Source of the DNA: Massilia putida
GTDB taxonomy: Bacteria > Pseudomonadota > Gammaproteobacteria > Burkholderiales > Burkholderiaceae_D
Reading direction: 5' to 3'
Assembly (NCBI RefSeq): GCF_001941825.1
Contig: NZ_CP019038.1
Coordinates: 3,286,001-3,350,000 of the forward strand
Length of the DNA: 64,000 nucleotides
Below, one piece after another: positions 8,763 to 17,088 of this stretch (position 1 is the stretch's first letter; each line of letters begins with the position of its first letter). The position numbers and the translations under genes are program-made. The notes beneath the pieces are model-generated. The model made no database searches and was not told where the DNA came from. It saw only the letters and a program-made list of their open reading frames with translations.

Positions 8763-10292
8763 TCAGTGCAGCTGATGCGATTGGTAGTAGGCGGCGCCGC
8801 GCAGGTTCTCGTGCTCGGGCAAGTCGAGCGTGCGCTGCACGCCCTGCGGTTGCTGGTCGAGTCCGTTCTTGAGGATGGCCTGCACGCTCTTCCAGCTCAC
8901 CGCACCGTGCTTGAGGGCGTGGGCGCAGGCCGCCTCCAGGCGTTCGACGCCATATCGCTGGCCCAACGACAGCACGCCGAGGCAGCTGCGGTAAGCCTGC
9001 TGGGGATGACGCCGCTGATGCAGCAGCCGCTCAACCAGCACCGCGCAACGCGGCCCGATCGCAGCGGCCCGCGTCGTCAGCGTGGTGGCGTTCCAGCCGG
9101 CGACTTCACGGTGCGCCGCGGGCATGTGCGCGTCGATCGTCGTATGGCGGCCCTTGACGGTGCAGTAGGCGTGGCTGGCGATGCGCTGGCCGCGCTGGAA
9201 GATTTCGACGGTCATCTTGGTGACGCGCACGTCCACCTGGGCGCGCGCGTGCTGGCATGGTACCGAGTAGTAGTGCCCGTCGATCTCGACGTGATAGTCG
9301 ATGCCCACCCGGGCCACCTTCCATTCGGCGTACTCGTAGCGCCGTTGCGGCAGCGGACGCAGGGCCGGCTGGTCCATCTCCGCAAAGGCGCTGGCGCGGC
9401 AGCCCGGCAGCTTCTTGAAGGGCCGCTGGTTCACATCGGCCAGCAGGGTCCGCAGTGCGCGATTGAGCTCGTTGAGGCTGAAGAAGCGCTGGTGGCGCAG
9501 CCGCGCCAGCACCCAACGGGTGATCACCAGCACGCCGTTCTCGACCTTCGCTTTATCTTTCGGACGTCGGGCACGTGCCGGCAGCACGGCCACGCCGTAG
9601 TGCTCCGCCAGGTCGTGGTAGGTCGGGTTGAGGTCCGGCTCGTAGCGCGACGCCTTGGTCACGCCGCTGCGCAGGTTGTCCGGTACCCACAGCTCCGTGC
9701 AGCCGCCGAAGAACTCGAGCGCGCGCACGTGGCTGCCAATCCAGTCAGGCAGCTGCTGGCTCCAGGTGGCTTCGAGATAGGTGTAGTTCGACGCGCCCAG
9801 TACGGCGACAAAGATCTGCGCGTCGCGGATTTCGCCGGTGGCGCCGTCGGTGACGCCGACGGTCTGGCCGGCATAGTCGACGAACAGCCGTTCGCCCGGC
9901 GTGTGGGTCTGGCGCATCGACAGCGTCAGCTGCTGGCGCCAGCGGCGGTAGTGGTCGCAGAAGGCGCTGTACTGCAGGCCGTCGGCCTGCTCGACCTTGT
10001 ACTCCTGCCACAGCAGCTCGAGCGTGACGCCCTTGCGGCGCAGCTCGTTGTGCACCGTCAGCCAGTTCGGCGCCGGACGCTTCACTGACGATGGCTCGCT
10101 CGGCGGAAACAGCCGCCACTCAAGCGCGGCGTCGTCAAGATCCGCCGGCATCGGATACGGCAAGCCTGCCACCTTGGCGCGGGCCAGGTAGTCCGACACG
10201 GTGGTCGGCGAGGCGTTGATGATGCGGGCGATCTCCCGCTTGGAGCGGCCGTGCTCGAAATGCAGCCGCAGGACTTCATGGATTTTGCGCAT
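8763..10292 (-). CDS. istA: IS21-family transposase IstA
   Basis: 509 residues from the ATG at 10292 (MRKIHEVLRL); a TTG seven codons upstream is a weaker alternative. The N-terminus has a helix-turn-helix (SKREIARIINASPTTVSDYL). The integrase core carries the DDE residues: D in LFVDYAGQ, D in WVPDNLRSG, E in KDKAKVENG. It catalyses strand transfer together with IstB. The gene looks full length and intact. Confidence 0.93.
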   Translation of the reverse strand: MRKIHEVLRLHFEHGRSKREIARIINASPTTVSDYLARAKVAGLPYPMPADLDDAALEWRLFPPSEPSSVKRPAPNWLTVHNELRRKGVTLELLWQEYKVEQADGLQYSAFCDHYRRWRQQLTLSMRQTHTPGERLFVDYAGQTVGVTDGATGEIRDAQIFVAVLGASNYTYLEATWSQQLPDWIGSHVRALEFFGGCTELWVPDNLRSGVTKASRYEPDLNPTYHDLAEHYGVAVLPARARRPKDKAKVENGVLVITRWVLARLRHQRFFSLNELNRALRTLLADVNQRPFKKLPGCRASAFAEMDQPALRPLPQRRYEYAEWKVARVGIDYHVEIDGHYYSVPCQHARAQVDVRVTKMTVEIFQRGQRIASHAYCTVKGRHTTIDAHMPAAHREVAGWNATTLTTRAAAIGPRCAVLVERLLHQRRHPQQAYRSCLGVLSLGQRYGVERLEAACAHALKHGAVSWKSVQAILKNGLDQQPQGVQRTLDLPEHENLRGAAYYQSHQLH

Positions 10293-10504
10293 GGATAACC
10301 TTTTGTTGGTCAAGCAACCCTCCCGGAAAAATCCGCGAGAGTGCCACAGTTATCCCTTGCCGCCAGCCCCTTCGGCCCGCTTCAAACTGTCCAGTTTGGA
10401 GCGGAATCAGTGTCCAGTTTGCGCTGGAACGGGTGTCCAGTTTGCCGCGGAATCAGTGTCCAGTTTGCCGTGGAATGGGTGTCCAGTTTGGTCTGGAATA
10501 CGCA

Positions 10505-11253
10505 GCGCCCTCAACCTTTCCGAGTTTATCGAACAGATGAGAGAACTTATCGGGGTCTACAGCTTGAGTCGCAGCTTGCGTCAGCGTGCCGCTTAGCTCC
10601 ATCAAAGCACGGGCCACATCAGTTCCGAACAGCGACTCAGTCGTAGCCGGAATGATGCCTTCCTGACGAATTGCATCGAGGGCGTCGCGGCTATATCGAT
10701 GAGCAACGAAGAACTGCAGCGTGCGAACGTTGCGCACCTGGCGTAGCGTCCTGCACTTGTAGATGAAAGGCATCATGTCGTCTAATTCGACCTGCTCCTT
10801 CAAAAGCACGTCGAGAACCATAAAGCCTGGTTTGGGGCGGCCTGAGTTGGTCCAACTCGTCAGCGCACTGACATATGATGGAGCTGTCAAATCCCACTCG
10901 AACACGGAGACGGTAGGCGCGGTTCCTTGTTGGCTATCCCGCAACATAAAACTAGAGAAGCTACCAAGTCCGAGTTTTGCGGCCCATTCTTGTACGGACT
11001 GAAGAAGCACGGTTTCCGCAATCATTCGAGCGCGTATTCCAGGGAGCAATTCGTCAAGATTTGCGGCCTTCTTCGTGAACGCGAAGCACTCGCCCAAACC
11101 AGGTACTTCTATGGTCTGGAAGAGCGTAGTGCCGACAAGGTCCTGCCAGACACGTTCAAATGAGATTTGGCGGGTGCCGGATGAGATGCCAGCAGCGGAA
11201 GCGAGATGTGCCAGGGGGAGAAGGCCGCCGCGAGCATGCAGTGCTCGAATCAC
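10505..11253 (-). pseudogene. Middle segment of the doubly interrupted nuclease-like gene
   Basis: This piece of the same reading frame lies between the two insertion sequences and encodes about 247 residues of the 541-residue reconstructed protein. It has no recognised motif. At its 5' side it joins the N-terminal segment through the 8-bp duplication CGAATCAC (11246-11253 and 12605-12612); at its 3' side it joins the C-terminal segment through GCGCCC. An apparent ATG-initiated 305-codon frame (10453-11370) is an artefact: its first and last codons lie inside the two elements. Confidence 0.85.
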
Positions 11254-12604
11254 GAGGGTGTAAATAATATTGTGTAAACGGTCATTTGGCAGGACACTGC
11301 CGCCATTAGGAGAAACGATGACCGTTGTAAAGCGTAACAAGCGGGCCAAGCCCGATCCGGAACTGCTCAAACTTGCCGACGGCCTGCTGGCAAACTACCA
11401 GAAGCCCGAGGACCTGATCGGCGAAAATGGGCTGCTCAAGCAGCTCACCAAGATGCTGGTCGAGCGCGCGCTGGAAGTCGAGATGACCGACCACCTGGGC
11501 CACGACAAAAGCGGCGAGGTGACCAACAGCACTGCCAACACCCGCAACGGCCATAGCATCAAGACGCTCAAGGGCGATTTCGGCGCGCTGCCGCTTGACG
11601 TTCCTCGCGACCGCCAGGGCACGTTCGAGCCGCAGATCGTCGTCAAGCATCAGACACGCTGGACCGGCTTCGACGACAAAATCATCTCGCTCTACGCGCG
11701 TGGCCTGAGCGTGCGGGAGATCCAAAGCCATCTGGAAGAGATGTACGGCACCGAGGTGTCACCGACCCTCATTTCCAACGTCACGGACGCTGTCAGCGAG
11801 GATGTGAAGCTCTGGCAGGCCCGCCCGCTCGACGCCGTGTACCCGATCCTCTATCTCGACTGCATTCACGTCAAGGTGCGCGACAACGGCGCGGTGCGTA
11901 CCAAGGCGGTCTACCTGGCCATCGGCGTCAACATGGATGGCCACAAGGAGGTGCTGGGCCTGTGGATCTCCCAAACTGAAGGCGCGAAGTTCTGGCTGCA
12001 GGTCGTGACCGAGCTAAAAAATCGTGGCGTGCAGGACATATTCATCGCCTGCGTCGACGGCCTGAAAGGCTTCCCGGACGCCATCGAGGCGGTCTACCCG
12101 CAGACCTCGGTTCAGCTGTGCATCGTTCACATGGTGCGCAACAGCCTGAATTTCGTGCCCTGGAAAGCGCAGAAGGAAGTCGCCGCCGATCTGAAGTTGA
12201 TTTACAGTGCAGCCACTACCGACGAGGCTGAACTCAGGCTTGCCGAATTCGAAGATAAATGGGATAAACAGTATAAACCGATAGGTCAGTCCTGGCGCCG
12301 TAACTGGGCGCGCGTCATACCGTTCTTCGACTACCCGCCGGAAATCCGAAAGGTGATATACACCACGAACGCTATTGAATCGATTAACATGAGCCTGCGA
12401 AAAGTGACCAAGGCCCGCAGTTCCTTTCCGACCGATGAAGCTGTCAGCAAGCTGTTTTATCTTGCCCTGAACAACATCAGCAAGAAGTGGACGATGCCGA
12501 TACGGGACTGGAAAGCTGCGTTAAACCGCTTCGCCATCCAGTTTGAAGACCGGGTGCCGCAGACTTAAACGAAGAATCGTTTACACAGAATCTGGTACAC
12601 CCCC
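11254..12604 (+). mobile_element. IS256-family insertion sequence
   Basis: 1351-bp element flanked by the 8-bp direct repeat CGAATCAC (11246-11253 and 12605-12612); 8 bp is typical for IS256. The ends are imperfect inverted repeats sharing GGGTGTA followed, after a variable stretch, by TGTGTAAACG. One transposase gene reads rightward. The element is inserted in antisense orientation to the host gene. Confidence 0.92.
11318..12568 (+). CDS. IS256-family (mutator-type) transposase
   Basis: 416 residues from the ATG at 11318, preceded by AGGAGAAACG. Typical IS256 features: N-terminal LIGENGLLKQLTKMLVERALEVEMTDHLG, the catalytic D in YLDCIHVK, D in ACVDGLKG followed by the HMVRNS region, and the final E in TTNAIESIN. 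It fills most of the element and shows no interruption, so it is probably functional. Confidence 0.95.
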   Translation: MTVVKRNKRAKPDPELLKLADGLLANYQKPEDLIGENGLLKQLTKMLVERALEVEMTDHLGHDKSGEVTNSTANTRNGHSIKTLKGDFGALPLDVPRDRQGTFEPQIVVKHQTRWTGFDDKIISLYARGLSVREIQSHLEEMYGTEVSPTLISNVTDAVSEDVKLWQARPLDAVYPILYLDCIHVKVRDNGAVRTKAVYLAIGVNMDGHKEVLGLWISQTEGAKFWLQVVTELKNRGVQDIFIACVDGLKGFPDAIEAVYPQTSVQLCIVHMVRNSLNFVPWKAQKEVAADLKLIYSAATTDEAELRLAEFEDKWDKQYKPIGQSWRRNWARVIPFFDYPPEIRKVIYTTNAIESINMSLRKVTKARSSFPTDEAVSKLFYLALNNISKKWTMPIRDWKAALNRFAIQFEDRVPQT

Positions 12605-12876
12605 CGAATCACTCGCGCATAGGCTCCGCTACCTTCCTCAAGCGCTTTAGCCAACTGGCCCCAAAATCGATCGCTCCCGTACTGACTTGCCACATACAAA
12701 AACTTTGCTCTGCGTGCGAAAGGTAGCTTCAATTCGCGAACAGACTTGCTTCGTCGTTCGATTTTCTTACGAGCGGCAGCCGGCGTAATACCAAGCCATT
12801 TTTCAAGGCCGAGAGCAAGCTGGCCGCTCAACTGCGGGCCATCGCTTAACAAGAAGTCATGTACCTCATCACGCAT
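12605..12876 (-). pseudogene. N-terminal segment of the doubly interrupted nuclease-like gene
   Basis: The true start of the interrupted gene. The ATG at 12876 is preceded on the minus strand by a strong GGAGGA (12882-12887) at normal spacing, which shows this was a real, well-translated gene. About 90 residues are encoded before the IS256 duplication. The sequence is rich in basic and helical residues (GITPAAARKKIERRSKSVRELKLP), possibly a DNA-binding helical domain. At most a truncated, IS-fused peptide can now be made. Confidence 0.85.
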
Positions 12877-13192
12877 GTTGCTCCTCCAGTGTCACAGAGC
12901 GCTATTTATAATCGTACGGCGGAGTGACAGTGGAGCGCAAACTTTTATTGGCGTCGTCAAAAAAGATCAACAAAAACAGATACTTAAAGATTTTTCGCTT
13001 AAAAGAGACCGGAAACATGTTGTCACAGTCCAAAAGCTTTTCTTAGTTGAGCTCCGAATGGCTGCCGAATTTACTGTTTTGACTAGAAATACTTGGTACC
13101 GGCAGATGCAGGCTTTAGGCGAAGTTCAGTAGCAAGCATAGCCGCGCTTGGGCGCTTGCGGCCCGAATGCAGTCTGCAAATGAGATTCGTGG
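12877..13192. other. Gap between broken gene and Mrr remnant
   Basis: About 315 bp. It contains the ribosome-binding site and presumably the promoter of the interrupted gene, read leftward. On the plus strand an open stretch ending at 13132 (…MQALGEVQ) lacks a plausible start and is not called. Confidence 0.4.
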
Positions 13193-13618
13193 TCATTGCC
13201 ATTCAGAGTACAGCATGCATTCCACTTCCAGCATCGTAACCGGGTACGCGTTAAGGAGCCGTGCAAGGTCCTCCTGGTCGAGCAGCTGCATCGGGTTGAA
13301 TGATGCATTTTCCCGTGCGTGACCGTTGAAGAACTGGTTCGTGATGCATACTTGCTCAAAGCGCACACCCGAATGGCGGCGCCGATAGTAAGCTTCGCCG
13401 GCGACGACCTCTTTGACGGCATCTCAGCCGAGCATGGCCCCATCCTTGCCCGGGCTCTTAGCCTGCACCAGCTGTCCGCGGTCTCCCGAGATGGCAACGA
13501 CATCCACTCCATAGCCCTTGGTACTCGGCGTGCGATAGGTTTCGTGACCCTGCTTTACCCACAGGACGCCGGTCAGGCATTCGAAGTGCTGTCCGCCCAT
13601 GCGCAGCGCCATGTCCAA
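13193..13618 (-). pseudogene. Mrr-like restriction endonuclease remnant with in-frame TGA
   Basis: One frame on the minus strand reads like the catalytic domain of an Mrr-type restriction endonuclease: FECLTGVLWVKQGHETYRTP, then GYGVDVVAI and QLVQAKS, giving the G-x-G-x-D...Q-x-K pattern of this PD-(D/E)xK subgroup. A TGA at 13424-13426 interrupts it exactly where family members normally carry the W of a WDAVKEV stretch. The same frame continues for 76 codons (AVKEVVAGEAYY…) to a TGA at 13193. The only start is a TTG at 13618, and the frame is closed upstream by a TAA inside a palindrome, so the N-terminal part is missing as well. Non-functional as read. Confidence 0.75.
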
Positions 13619-13627
13619 CGTGAACCA

Positions 13628-13652
13628 TTGTTAATCTCGAAGAGATTAACAA
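13628..13652. repeat. Perfect 25-bp palindrome at the truncation point of the Mrr remnant
   Basis: Arms TTGTTAATCTC (13628-13638) and GAGATTAACAA (13642-13652) with a 3-base centre GAA. It lies exactly where homology to the Mrr-like gene stops. It could be an operator, a recombination scar or the end of a lost element; the sequence alone does not decide. Confidence 0.7.
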
Positions 13653-13906
13653 TACGAGACGCCAGTCTATCCTGCCTCCAAAAACCAACCCCAAAGACAC
13701 TGCTTTCAATACTCTCGAGCCGAGTCTAATGACGCTTGCATAGGTATCAGCGCAATATCCCGGACGCCACTCGACGGCACACTGCTACCTGCGTCGCAGC
13801 CGCGCTAAGGATCCTATGCAGTCACTGCACCGACGACGCGACGACACCCGCGCTATCCGGCTATGCGGCAGCGATGCTTCTTTTCAGGCTCATTTTGGAG
13901 GCGTAC

Positions 13907-14161
13907 ATGTATCAGCAAACGGTCGATGTGGCGGTTGAACGCCGTGCGTCGAGCAATCGTGCCGACGTTCGGTTCCTCAGACTTAAGGAAGTGCTCGCCA
14001 TCTGCGGCAAGTCGCGAAGTAGCGTCTACGACGCAATCAAAAAAGGTGACTTCCCAAAACCGGTAAAGCTCAGCGGCAGGTCGTCCGCGTGGATCAAGAG
14101 CGAAGTGGAACAGTGGGCTGTCGAATGCATTCGCGCCAGCCGACGGGATTCAAGGCCTTGA
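13907..14161 (+). CDS. AlpA-family DNA-binding regulator
   Basis: 84 residues. The start at 13907 is fixed by a GGAGG five bases upstream, although the frame is open from 13736. The core RFLRLKEVLAICGKSRSSVYDAIKKGDFPKPVKLSGRSSAWIKSEVEQW is the AlpA/excisionase-like winged helix found in prophages and integrative islands, where it activates excision or island gene expression. No integrase is present in the window, so the element it belongs to extends beyond the left edge or has been lost. It is followed by a small leftward ORF and the methyltransferase-HNH operon. Confidence 0.88.
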   Translation: MYQQTVDVAVERRASSNRADVRFLRLKEVLAICGKSRSSVYDAIKKGDFPKPVKLSGRSSAWIKSEVEQWAVECIRASRRDSRP

Positions 14162-14235
14162 GCTACGGGCCGTCGACTATGAACGAACGCCGCGTCCGAA
14201 TGGATGCGGCGCGATTCGTCGCCTTCATGCTGCCC

Positions 14236-14415
14236 CTACGGGTTCTGGTACGGACGCATGACGTTCGCCACCCTGCAGATTTCGGCGTCGTGCCATAGTT
14301 CATCTATCGTGGCGTGCTTGCCGTTCCAAGCCTCGCGCAGCGCTTCGAGAGCGACATCGAGACCGATCTTATTGCTCAAGAATTCTGTCGTCTGGTGGTT
14401 TATCTCGCCAGCCAT
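14236..14415 (-). CDS. Small hypothetical protein, divergent from the methyltransferase-HNH operon
   Basis: 59-residue frame from an ATG at 14415 to a TAG at 14236 on the minus strand. The composition is protein-like (ATIDELWHDAEICRVANVMRPY near the C-terminus, helix-rich), unlike the shadow frames around it. No family is assigned. It is divergently oriented from the methyltransferase-HNH gene with two palindromes (14491-14532) in the shared intergenic region, so both could be under the same operator. Coding status rests on composition and layout only. Confidence 0.5.
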   Translation of the reverse strand: MAGEINHQTTEFLSNKIGLDVALEALREAWNGKHATIDELWHDAEICRVANVMRPYQNP

Positions 14416-14490
14416 ACAAAATCTAGGCAGCTATCCATATTTGCCGAGCTTTTGTGCAGAATATCGGCCGGAGTAAGGCAAACAGGTCAA

Positions 14491-14532
14491 GTGTTCGTCA
14501 TGACGAACACTCGGATTTCGTCATGACGAAAT
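14491..14532. promoter_or_regulatory. Two palindromic operators upstream of the methyltransferase-HNH operon
   Basis: GTGTTCGTCATGACGAACAC (14491-14510, a perfect 20-bp palindrome) and ATTTCGTCATGACGAAAT (14515-14532, a perfect 18-bp palindrome). Their centres are 23 bp apart, roughly two helical turns, so a dimeric repressor could bind both on one face. The same core recurs at 16987 and 17089 upstream of the VapB-like gene. The binding protein is not known; the VapB-like protein is a candidate. Confidence 0.7.
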
Positions 14533-14637
14533 TCCTCCTTGCGCCCTTGTTGGAAGTTGCACCAATGAAACAAAATGTGGATATTGAACAGTTCCACATT
14601 ACAATGGCAGTTAGCTCAACAGCAAGGGCAACAGCCG

Positions 14638-16392
14638 ATGTCCGCAATCCTCTATTACGAACAGCACGCAACCCGGCTGGTGACGCAGTACGAGTCGCTG
14701 TCATTTGAAGACGTCCACGCGGACCTGATGGCTGTACTGCCGGCGCCGGGAAGTACGGTTCTCGATATCGGCGCAGGTTCCGGCCGCGACGCGGCGTGGC
14801 TCGCGGCAAAGGGATACGACGTCGTGGCCGTCGAGCCGTCCGAGGCCATGCTCGCCCACGCGCGCGCTAAACACGCATCGAACCGGATCCAATGGCTTTC
14901 CGACAGCCTGCCTGACCTCGCAAGGGTCCGCCGCCTCGGCCTGAGCTTCGACCTCATTCTGCTGTCCGCCGTCTGGATGCAAATCCCTCCAGCGGCGCGC
15001 CAGCGCGCGTTGCGCAAGCTGGTGACGCTGCTGGCGCCGAAAGGACGTATCGCGATCAGCCTCCGGCTCGGCGCGCCCGAGACCGAACGCGCGATGTACG
15101 AGGTCTCGCTGCCGGAACTGGCCGGCCTTGCCCAGCAATTCGGGCTGCGCATCGTCCACACCAGCGACAGTCAGGACAAGCTGGGACGGAGCGAGGTGTC
15201 GTGGACGAACGTCTTGCTGGGACTTCCCGACGACGGCCTCGGCGCCCTGCCCCTGCTACGGCACCTGATCCTCGTAGACGAAAAGTCGTCGACGTACAAG
15301 ATCGCGCTGCTGCGCGTCTTGGCGCGCATTGCCGATACCGCCGCGGGACTAGCCAGGTACGATGCAGAATCCGTAGTTGTGCCGCTGGGTCTCGTATCGC
15401 TGTTCTGGCTCCGCATGTACAAGCCCCTGATCGAACATCTCCTTCCTCAGATGCCGCAGAGGACCGGCCCCGGCTTCGTCACCAACAACTTCACCTCGCT
15501 GCGGTCCGTCACCGCGGTCGAATTGCGCATCGGCTCCATGTTCAGCGGCCAGACGGCAAAACACCTGCACCAGAGTCTTTCCGAGATCTCGCAGGTGATC
15601 CGCAACATGCCCGCGAACTACCTGCGTTGGCCCGCGAGCGACAATCCGATTTTCGAAGTCACGCGGCGCCGCATGGTGCCGACGCCGTCCCCGTTGCAGA
15701 TCGACGAAGCCTTCCTGTGGAGTCTCGGCGACTTCCGCATCCCACTTGAGATCTGGCAGGCGCTCACGCATTACAACGTGTGGATCGAGCCCGTCCTCGT
15801 GTCCGAATGGGTCCGACTGATCGAATCCTACTGCTCGGATGGACGACCCGACGTCCGCACGCTTGCACACTCGCTGCTCGCATGGGTCGATCCTGCGCGC
15901 GACACCAGCTTCGCCCGCGCGGCGGTCGATCGCATGCGTGCAGCCGGCAAGCCGGTGTATTGCGTCTGGTCCGGTGCGCGGCTGCGCGACGAGTACGACG
16001 TCGACCACTGCTTTCCATTCGCCGCATGGCCCTGCGGCGACGCATGGAACCTAATGCCGGCGTCACGCCAGATCAACATCCAGAAGTCGAACCGGCTCGT
16101 CACCCAGGTCGCGCTGGAGAGCGCGAGCGATACCATCAGCAGTTGGTGGCATGACGCGTTCCTGAGTCAGGGCGACGGCCTACGGCGCCAGTTCTTCCTC
16201 GAAGCCTCGCAGACGCTGCCGATTCTCGTGGCCACGCCGGAGCCGGCCGACGTCATCGACGCGATGAAAGTCCATCGCATCAGGTTGAGCAAGGATCAGG
16301 GACTGCGTCCTTGGGAGCCGTCGACTGCCACTGGTCGCAACCGGACCGCGGCGCCAAGCCTTCCGTCAATATCGCAACCGAATATCGAGTGA
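14638..16392 (+). CDS. SAM-dependent methyltransferase fused to HNH endonuclease
   Basis: 584 residues from the ATG at 14638; the frame also holds an ATG 21 codons earlier (14575), which would add a glutamine-rich, unlikely leader. Residues about 20-170 form a class I methyltransferase: motif I VLDIGAGSG (41-49), then VVAVEPSE, then FDLILLSAVWMQIPP. The last lacks the (D/N)PP(Y/F) signature of amino-DNA methylases, so DNA as substrate is not assured. After about 240 residues without a known motif comes an HNH nuclease: CVWSG (C442), DVDHC (D456, H457), WNLMPASRQINIQKS (N471). The next gene follows after 10 bp. Candidate restriction-like effector in a defence island. Confidence 0.82.
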   Translation: MSAILYYEQHATRLVTQYESLSFEDVHADLMAVLPAPGSTVLDIGAGSGRDAAWLAAKGYDVVAVEPSEAMLAHARAKHASNRIQWLSDSLPDLARVRRLGLSFDLILLSAVWMQIPPAARQRALRKLVTLLAPKGRIAISLRLGAPETERAMYEVSLPELAGLAQQFGLRIVHTSDSQDKLGRSEVSWTNVLLGLPDDGLGALPLLRHLILVDEKSSTYKIALLRVLARIADTAAGLARYDAESVVVPLGLVSLFWLRMYKPLIEHLLPQMPQRTGPGFVTNNFTSLRSVTAVELRIGSMFSGQTAKHLHQSLSEISQVIRNMPANYLRWPASDNPIFEVTRRRMVPTPSPLQIDEAFLWSLGDFRIPLEIWQALTHYNVWIEPVLVSEWVRLIESYCSDGRPDVRTLAHSLLAWVDPARDTSFARAAVDRMRAAGKPVYCVWSGARLRDEYDVDHCFPFAAWPCGDAWNLMPASRQINIQKSNRLVTQVALESASDTISSWWHDAFLSQGDGLRRQFFLEASQTLPILVATPEPADVIDAMKVHRIRLSKDQGLRPWEPSTATGRNRTAAPSLPSISQPNIE

Positions 16393-16402
16393 GTTCGACG
16401 AC

Positions 16403-16951
16403 ATGAAAATTATCCTGATCCTCCTCGTGCTGGCCGTGCTGGCGGTGGCCGCCCTTGCTGCAAAGTCGAAGAGTACGAAAAAAACTAGCCGGACCGGTAC
16501 CTACCGCCAGCGCAAAATCATGAGCGATAACGAGGAAGAGTTTTTCGGCCGACTCGTCGTGGCACTTCCCGACCACTACATTTTTCCGCAGGTAGCGATG
16601 TCCGCCCTGCTGGATCCGGCTAGCAGCGACAAGAAAGAAGCCCATAGCGACAGGATGAGCATCGCCCAGCAGCGCGTCGATTACGTCGTCTGCACCAGAC
16701 GATGCGAGGTCGTCGCGGTCGTCGAACTGGACGACAAGACGCACACCCGCGCGAAGGACGAACTGCGGGATGCACGGCTCGAACAGGCGGGCATCCGGAC
16801 CGTCCGCTTCCAGGCCCGTCACAAGCCGAAGGTCGAGGCCATCCGGAGCATGATTCTCGGCCCCACGATGACCGAGGCCGGCAACGCAGCAGCCGAACCC
16901 ACCGGTCAGGGTGCCGCGCCTGCCGGCGCCACACCATTTACACAGCAATAG
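16403..16951 (+). CDS. Membrane-anchored DUF2726 protein
   Basis: 182 residues. Residues 3-20 form a hydrophobic N-terminal anchor, followed by a basic linker. The DUF2726 core spans about 40-155: EEEFFGRLVVALPDHYIFPQVAMSALL, then RVDYVVCTRRCEVVAVVELDDKTH, then RDARLEQAGIRTVRFQ. This family is regarded as restriction-endonuclease-like; here the visible acidic residues are D in RVDYV and E-D-D in VELDDKTH. It begins 10 bp after the methyltransferase-HNH stop, so the two form an operon and probably act together, possibly placing nuclease activity at the inner membrane. Its exact role is unknown. Confidence 0.8.
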   Translation: MKIILILLVLAVLAVAALAAKSKSTKKTSRTGTYRQRKIMSDNEEEFFGRLVVALPDHYIFPQVAMSALLDPASSDKKEAHSDRMSIAQQRVDYVVCTRRCEVVAVVELDDKTHTRAKDELRDARLEQAGIRTVRFQARHKPKVEAIRSMILGPTMTEAGNAAAEPTGQGAAPAGATPFTQQ

Positions 16952-16986
16952 TCGCCACGTCTGCATCGGCACGACAACGCGCCGGA

Positions 16987-17006
16987 TTTTTCGTCATGAC
17001 GAAAAA
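16987..17006. promoter_or_regulatory. Palindromic operator-like site, third copy
   Basis: TTTTTCGTCATGACGAAAAA is a perfect 20-bp palindrome sharing the TTCGTCATGACGAA core with the two sites at 14491-14532. It lies 35 bp after the DUF2726 stop and about 185 bp before the VapB-like gene. Its T/A-rich arms could also act as a weak terminator for the upstream operon. Confidence 0.65.
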
Positions 17007-17088
17007 ATTTGTGGCCCGCAATGCCGGCATCCCGTCACGGGAACGACAGTGAACCTGAGCCAACAGCGCGGTCATGGCGAACAGCCAG

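Larger units (their letters stand above)
7791..10504 (-). mobile_element. IS21-family insertion sequence
   Basis: 2714-bp element with istA and istB on the minus strand. Both ends begin TGCGTATTCC (right end in inverted orientation), flanked by a 6-bp duplication GCGCCC (7785-7790 and 10505-10510). Each end carries an array of AAACTGGACAC boxes at 23-bp spacing: four on the left starting at 7805, 7828, 7851 and 7874, and about five inverted ones on the right from roughly 10387 to 10490. Such end arrays are typical IS21 transposase-binding sites. Both transposition genes look intact, so the element may still be active. Confidence 0.93.

Noticed and set aside
10453..11370. An ATG-initiated 305-codon gene on the minus strand
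   Set aside because: Its first codons lie in the IS256 element and its last in the IS21 end; it is only the middle piece of a split gene.
13126..13512. A 128-codon minus-strand ORF and a 136-codon plus-strand ORF (13319-13729) in the Mrr-remnant region
   Set aside because: Both are out of frame with the stretch resembling Mrr-type endonucleases and have Ser/Arg-rich noise composition.
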